Assembly (NCBI GenBank): GCA_964352775.1
Contig: CAYGTK010000075.1
Coordinates: 1 to 17,003 of the forward strand
Source: CAYGTK01 sp964352775
Lineage (GTDB): Bacteria; Bacteroidota; Bacteroidia; Chitinophagales; CAIOSU01
Length of the DNA: 17,003 bases
Direction of reading: 5' to 3'
Shown here: piece by piece, positions 15,601 to 17,003 of the stretch
Layout: each line of letters begins with the position of its first letter
Position numbering within the stretch: position 1 is the first letter of the stretch
Program-made: the position numbers and the translations under genes
The notes under the pieces: model-generated
What the model saw: only the letters and a program-made list of their open reading frames with translations
The model's database searches: none
What the model was told of the DNA's origin: nothing

Positions 15601-17003
15601 TCGATATAGAATGGCTTAACTACTGTGCTATCACAATTATTAATATCGATCAACGATAAAGTAATTGTGTACGAACCAGTATCAGCATAAGCATGAGTAG
15701 GGTTAGAAGCTGTTGATGTAGTTCCATCACCAAAATCCCATAAGTAGGTCAATCCATTACCAATAGATAGGTCGGTAAATTGTAAAGACTGTCCAATACA
15801 AGCCACGCTATCATCCACTACAAAATCAGGTGTAGGATAGGTAGGTTGAATATAGTTCGTTCTAATTAAGGTATCAGCACAACCATTATCATCGGTTACT
15901 GCCAAGCTCACCGTATAGTTACCCGGACTAGGATAGAATGTAGAAGGATTCTGCTGGGCAGATGTATCTCCATTCCCAAATTCCCAATTCCACGAAATTA
16001 TGCTTCCTAAGAAAGAGGTAGATGAATCAGCATAATTCACGAACAAAGGTGCACAACCTCTAACGGAGTCGGCTACAAATGCTGCCGTAGCTCTATATAC
16101 TGTTATCAATCCTGGGGCATTTATGGTATCCTCACATCCATGAATGTCTTCAATGATCAAAGTCACATCGTAAATACCCGGGTTTTGATAAGTATACCAA
16201 GGGTTATTCCAAGTACGAGTAGCACCTGTACCTAAATACCATGTACGGCTATCATCATCTGTAGAGTTATTGAAAAAACGAGTACGGAATGGTGCACAAC
16301 CTGAAGAATCCAACACAGTGAAATCTGCTTCTGGGTCACGTATTCTTATAGTGCGCGATCTTGAATCAAAACATCCACCTACAGTATCCCAAACCGTTAG
16401 TGTAACAGTATAATCACCTGTACTATCATAAGTATGCGTTGGTTCAGGAATAACAGATGTATCACCATCTCCAAAGTCCCAAAACCAAAGGTCGGGAGCA
16501 ATTGATAGATCATCAAAAGTTACTGTGTATGGGTCTATACAGTTGTAGTTTACCTGAAACTCTGCTTCAGGAGGGTATATCGTGATGTAGTTAACAAACA
16601 CAATAGTATCTGAACAACCATTATCAATAGCTACGTGAGTCACCGTAAAAACACCTGTATCGCCATATTGATAAACTGGGTCTTGGTTGGTACTTGTACC
16701 ACCATCACCAAATGCCCACCACCATTCATCGGCTGGGGTAGATAGGTCAGTAAAACTGACAGGGTTTTGTAAACAGGTTGCTCTTGGAGTAGCTGAGAAA
16801 TTCACAACTGGAGTATCTCCTACCTCAATGTATTGCGGCCTAGTTAAGGTATCACTACAACCTAGGCTGTTTGTTACTATCAAAGTCACATCAAACTCCC
16901 CTCTGGAAGTATATACATTTGTTGGGTTAGAAGCTCCTGATGTGTTACCATCACCAAATATCCATTGCCAGCTTACTATCGGCTGCACTGAAGTACTCAA
17001 ATC
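9657..17003 (-). CDS. Giant PKD/Ig-like repeat protein with T9SS type B (gliding-type) C-terminal sorting domain (5' end outside window)
   Basis: C-terminal 2,448 or so residues of an extracellular adhesin-like protein; the frame is open through the window edge, so the true start is beyond 17003. Residues counted from position 17000: ten PKD domains (about 1-828, with WDFGDG motifs), eight Ig-like repeats of about 76 aa (829-1439), a PKD domain (1440-1518), four more repeats (1519-1826), another PKD (1826-1904), six divergent repeats (1905-2360), then a C-terminal domain (2361-2447) with PNTFTPNGDGVNDEF and VFDRWG, the gliding-motility-associated CHU_C/T9SS type B signal. The Ig-like repeats carry a cysteine in SIC(I/V/F)GES and another in TDxNGC. 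The protein should cross the outer membrane through T9SS and be held on the surface or released. The role is probably adhesion, matrix or motility; PKD domains can also bind polysaccharide. The gene is followed by a hairpin terminator. Confidence 0.93.
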   Translation of the reverse strand, partial: DLSTSVQPIVSWQWIFGDGNTSGASNPTNVYTSRGEFDVTLIVTNSLGCSDTLTRPQYIEVGDTPVVNFSATPRATCLQNPVSFTDLSTPADEWWWAFGDGGTSTNQDPVYQYGDTGVFTVTHVAIDNGCSDTIVFVNYITIYPPEAEFQVNYNCIDPYTVTFDDLSIAPDLWFWDFGDGDTSVIPEPTHTYDSTGDYTVTLTVWDTVGGCFDSRSRTIRIRDPEADFTVLDSSGCAPFRTRFFNNSTDDDSRTWYLGTGATRTWNNPWYTYQNPGIYDVTLIIEDIHGCEDTINAPGLITVYRATAAFVADSVRGCAPLFVNYADSSTSFLGSIISWNWEFGNGDTSAQQNPSTFYPSPGNYTVSLAVTDDNGCADTLIRTNYIQPTYPTPDFVVDDSVACIGQSLQFTDLSIGNGLTYLWDFGDGTTSTASNPTHAYADTGSYTITLSLIDINNCDSTVVKPFYIDIVKPRIQIAIDTLYGRCPPTFISFTDFTVVGDSVTDWLWDFGDNQTSDIQNPSHAYTTVDSFYPSLIVTDVQGCTDTFLNPDPIVVDGPAGSFDFIQTTFCIPLDVLFFSDAGDSVIHIWDFGDGTVFPGTDSIIHSYVDPGDFRPKLILDDGKGCIVSLDSPDSIYAATMDGNYISDRRYLCEPGTVNFFDLSTGQPAVVSWFWDFGDGDTSTQRNPSHYYGAPGNYTVTQITQNAVGCNDTVRRPYITVSLGTVADFNPTDSILCAPGTVTFNDASTSDTTIVDWQWSLGNGSTSTAQNPTTTYDSAGTYTVDLVVTMIMGCVDSVTKTIRIDPIPTATADMDTSICIGNTVTLNAIGGSSYDWSPSASLNDATLQSPLATPSATTIYGVTVTDANGCTNTDSMEVVVDPLPNPAITGQDSICLGESAPMTATGGVTYSWSPAGDLNNSGIANPVATPVNTTTYTVTVTDANGCVNTDDFVVTVNPLPVPTITPNDSICVGESFQLNATGGVSYLWNPAASLNNATIANPVASPTNTTTYTVTVTDGNGCSATTAMDLTVNPLPAPVLSPDVSICIGDTTQLNASGGLNYQWSPATALSCANCADPFASPTVQTTYSVLITDANGCTNTDSLVVSVNPLPTANITAPAQICIGESAPMTATGGVSYTWSPAGDLNNSGISNPIATPASTTTFTVTVTDVNGCVNTDDHTITVNPLPVPTITPNDSICFGESFQLNAAGGVTYAWSPASTLNNANIADPVASPGLPTTYTVTVTDANGCSATASMDLDVNPLPMPVLSPDVSICIGDTTQLNVSGGVDYNWTPSSGLSCTTCADPMASPLTTTTYTAGVTNIHGCTRFDSLTVTIMPLPVVTTSPDTGVCFGASAQLLATGGATYSWIPSSSLNDATLANPIATPSSNTTYIVEVATAFGCLAYDTVEVTVFQFNADFLRSDTAICVPGTINFSDISTSDSTIISWDWDLGPSTATTQNASYNYTQAADHDISLIITTVNGCVDTMVKPVTIHPLPIANAGPDSTICIYDTIQLSASGGMAYEWLYPIELDSSLVNDPNVYPSDTTIYTVLVTDSNGCQNMDSLTVFVNPLPVVITSLDDSICFGESITISAGGGESYLWTPSASLDNDTIQQPLATPDSSTTYVVLVTDSNGCQNAGQTLVRVDPLPITNVRALNFQLCFGFSTPIIASGGVDYQWQNPQDGLSCGSCADPIATPTQTTTYYVDITNQFGCIVTDSVTITVNELPQGIATNDTIICRDDSVTIEAIGGTVYAWSPANTLSCDSCANPIAHPLVTTEYTVHITNQFGCSNRDTVLVEVSQFQAAFSMSDSAICLPGTINFNDLSISDTTVKNWFWNFDGTSFDVSQNTSFTYTQAGTYNVTLGIQTALGCTDNASRQLVVYPKPDVDAGPDRTLCLGSGFIMNASTNASTFWWTPTTGLNVSGSLTPFAAPLSSTDYILSVEDTNGCVNSDTIAVTVNPVPIIDVTNNSTICKGDSVSLSASGNYSFSWIPAINLSHADSSTTWAKPDDTFTYVLEALNQFNCRTFDTVTVTVNPIPDAPITAPLEICEGESVRLESFGPSTDDFNWSPASLTSCSTCQQTWAFPTETTTFRLDVENQFGCSNWDTATVAVRPNPWVETPLNIIVCKGEEVEFPAEASADAIIFEWSPATDINDATILNPIGSPAKTSEYAITVTNEFGCTDSDTLSFIIKEKVQAFGAADTGVCDGVQVQLFAAFNDGSILGNSSVTWYPQEAFEDPTSWSPILLPEEDQPYFAVVEDGSCAPDTVRIYVEVFDLPTVDLGPDQTTYDGVDLPLTAFSTDPIVNYVWSPDDMLSCNDCETTEFRAITSQTFNVTVTDINGCQANDSINVKVITTCSQEIFLPNTFTPNGDGVNDEFFVRGSEALWDINVFRVFDRWGTLIFETNTKTIGWDGTYKGQPVEIGAYVYYVESLCTSGELVKQKGNVTVIR
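12921..14288 (-). repeat. Tandem duplication of a 3-unit, 684-bp block inside the giant PKD gene
   Basis: Three consecutive 228-bp (76-aa) Ig-like units at 14288-13605 are repeated in the same order at 13604-12921. Unit 1 of both blocks shares WSPAGDLNNSGI and VPTITPNDSIC. Unit 2 shares SPDVSICIGDTTQLN. Unit 3 of both has an SCxxCADP variant in place of NNAxIANP, but its second half has diverged. Single neighbouring units within a block are much less alike, so the block was copied as a whole. Confidence 0.75.

Noticed and set aside
16998..17000. A start codon of the giant protein near the window edge
   Set aside because: The frame continues through the edge (Asp codon upstream) in the middle of a PKD domain, so the protein is truncated by the window.

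Overview
The window comes from a member of the Bacteroidota, probably a Chitinophagia, Saprospiria or Sphingobacteriia relative; the exact lineage cannot be read from the sequence. The signs are a type IX secretion (T9SS) type B C-terminal domain on a giant PKD-repeat protein, promoters of the TTG-N18-20-TAnnTTTG type, an exosortase paired with a VIT/von Willebrand A (vWA) protein, moderate to low GC, and little use of strong Shine-Dalgarno sites.

Layout: (1) 1-202, the N-terminus of a minus-strand membrane/coiled-coil protein cut by the window edge. (2) 273-3615, a minus-strand pair: a VIT-vWA protein with a PEP-CTERM-like tail and, 1 bp downstream, an exosortase (XrtN-like by context), which looks like a dedicated sorting enzyme with its own substrate. 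(3) 3826-7538, a tight plus-strand operon with gaps of 4, 9 and 4 bp: a vWA protein, a MoxR/Mg-chelatase-like AAA+ ATPase, and two exported thioredoxin-fold proteins. (4) 7522-8406, a four-helix membrane protein of unknown function that overlaps the operon end by 17 bp in convergent orientation, and a divergently transcribed fluoride channel (FluC/CrcB). (5) 8407-9099, a region of about 700 bp without protein genes. It holds two nearly identical minus-strand RNA genes of about 110 nt, each with its own Bacteroidota-type promoter and its own terminator. They fold as tRNA-like molecules but have a non-decoding anticodon loop and a 42-nt variable arm. (6) 9100-9579, an Lrp/AsnC-family regulator preceded by a perfect 10-bp inverted repeat. 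(7) 9657-17003, the C-terminal 2,448 or so residues of a giant minus-strand T9SS adhesin-like protein with about 30 PKD/Ig-like repeats; its start lies outside the window.

The most unusual content is the twin tRNA-like RNA locus at 8500-8980. The exosortase/VIT pair and the AAA+/vWA/thioredoxin operon are the two protein systems most worth attention. The giant gene has a visible higher-order repeat: a 3-unit, 684-bp block has been duplicated in tandem.
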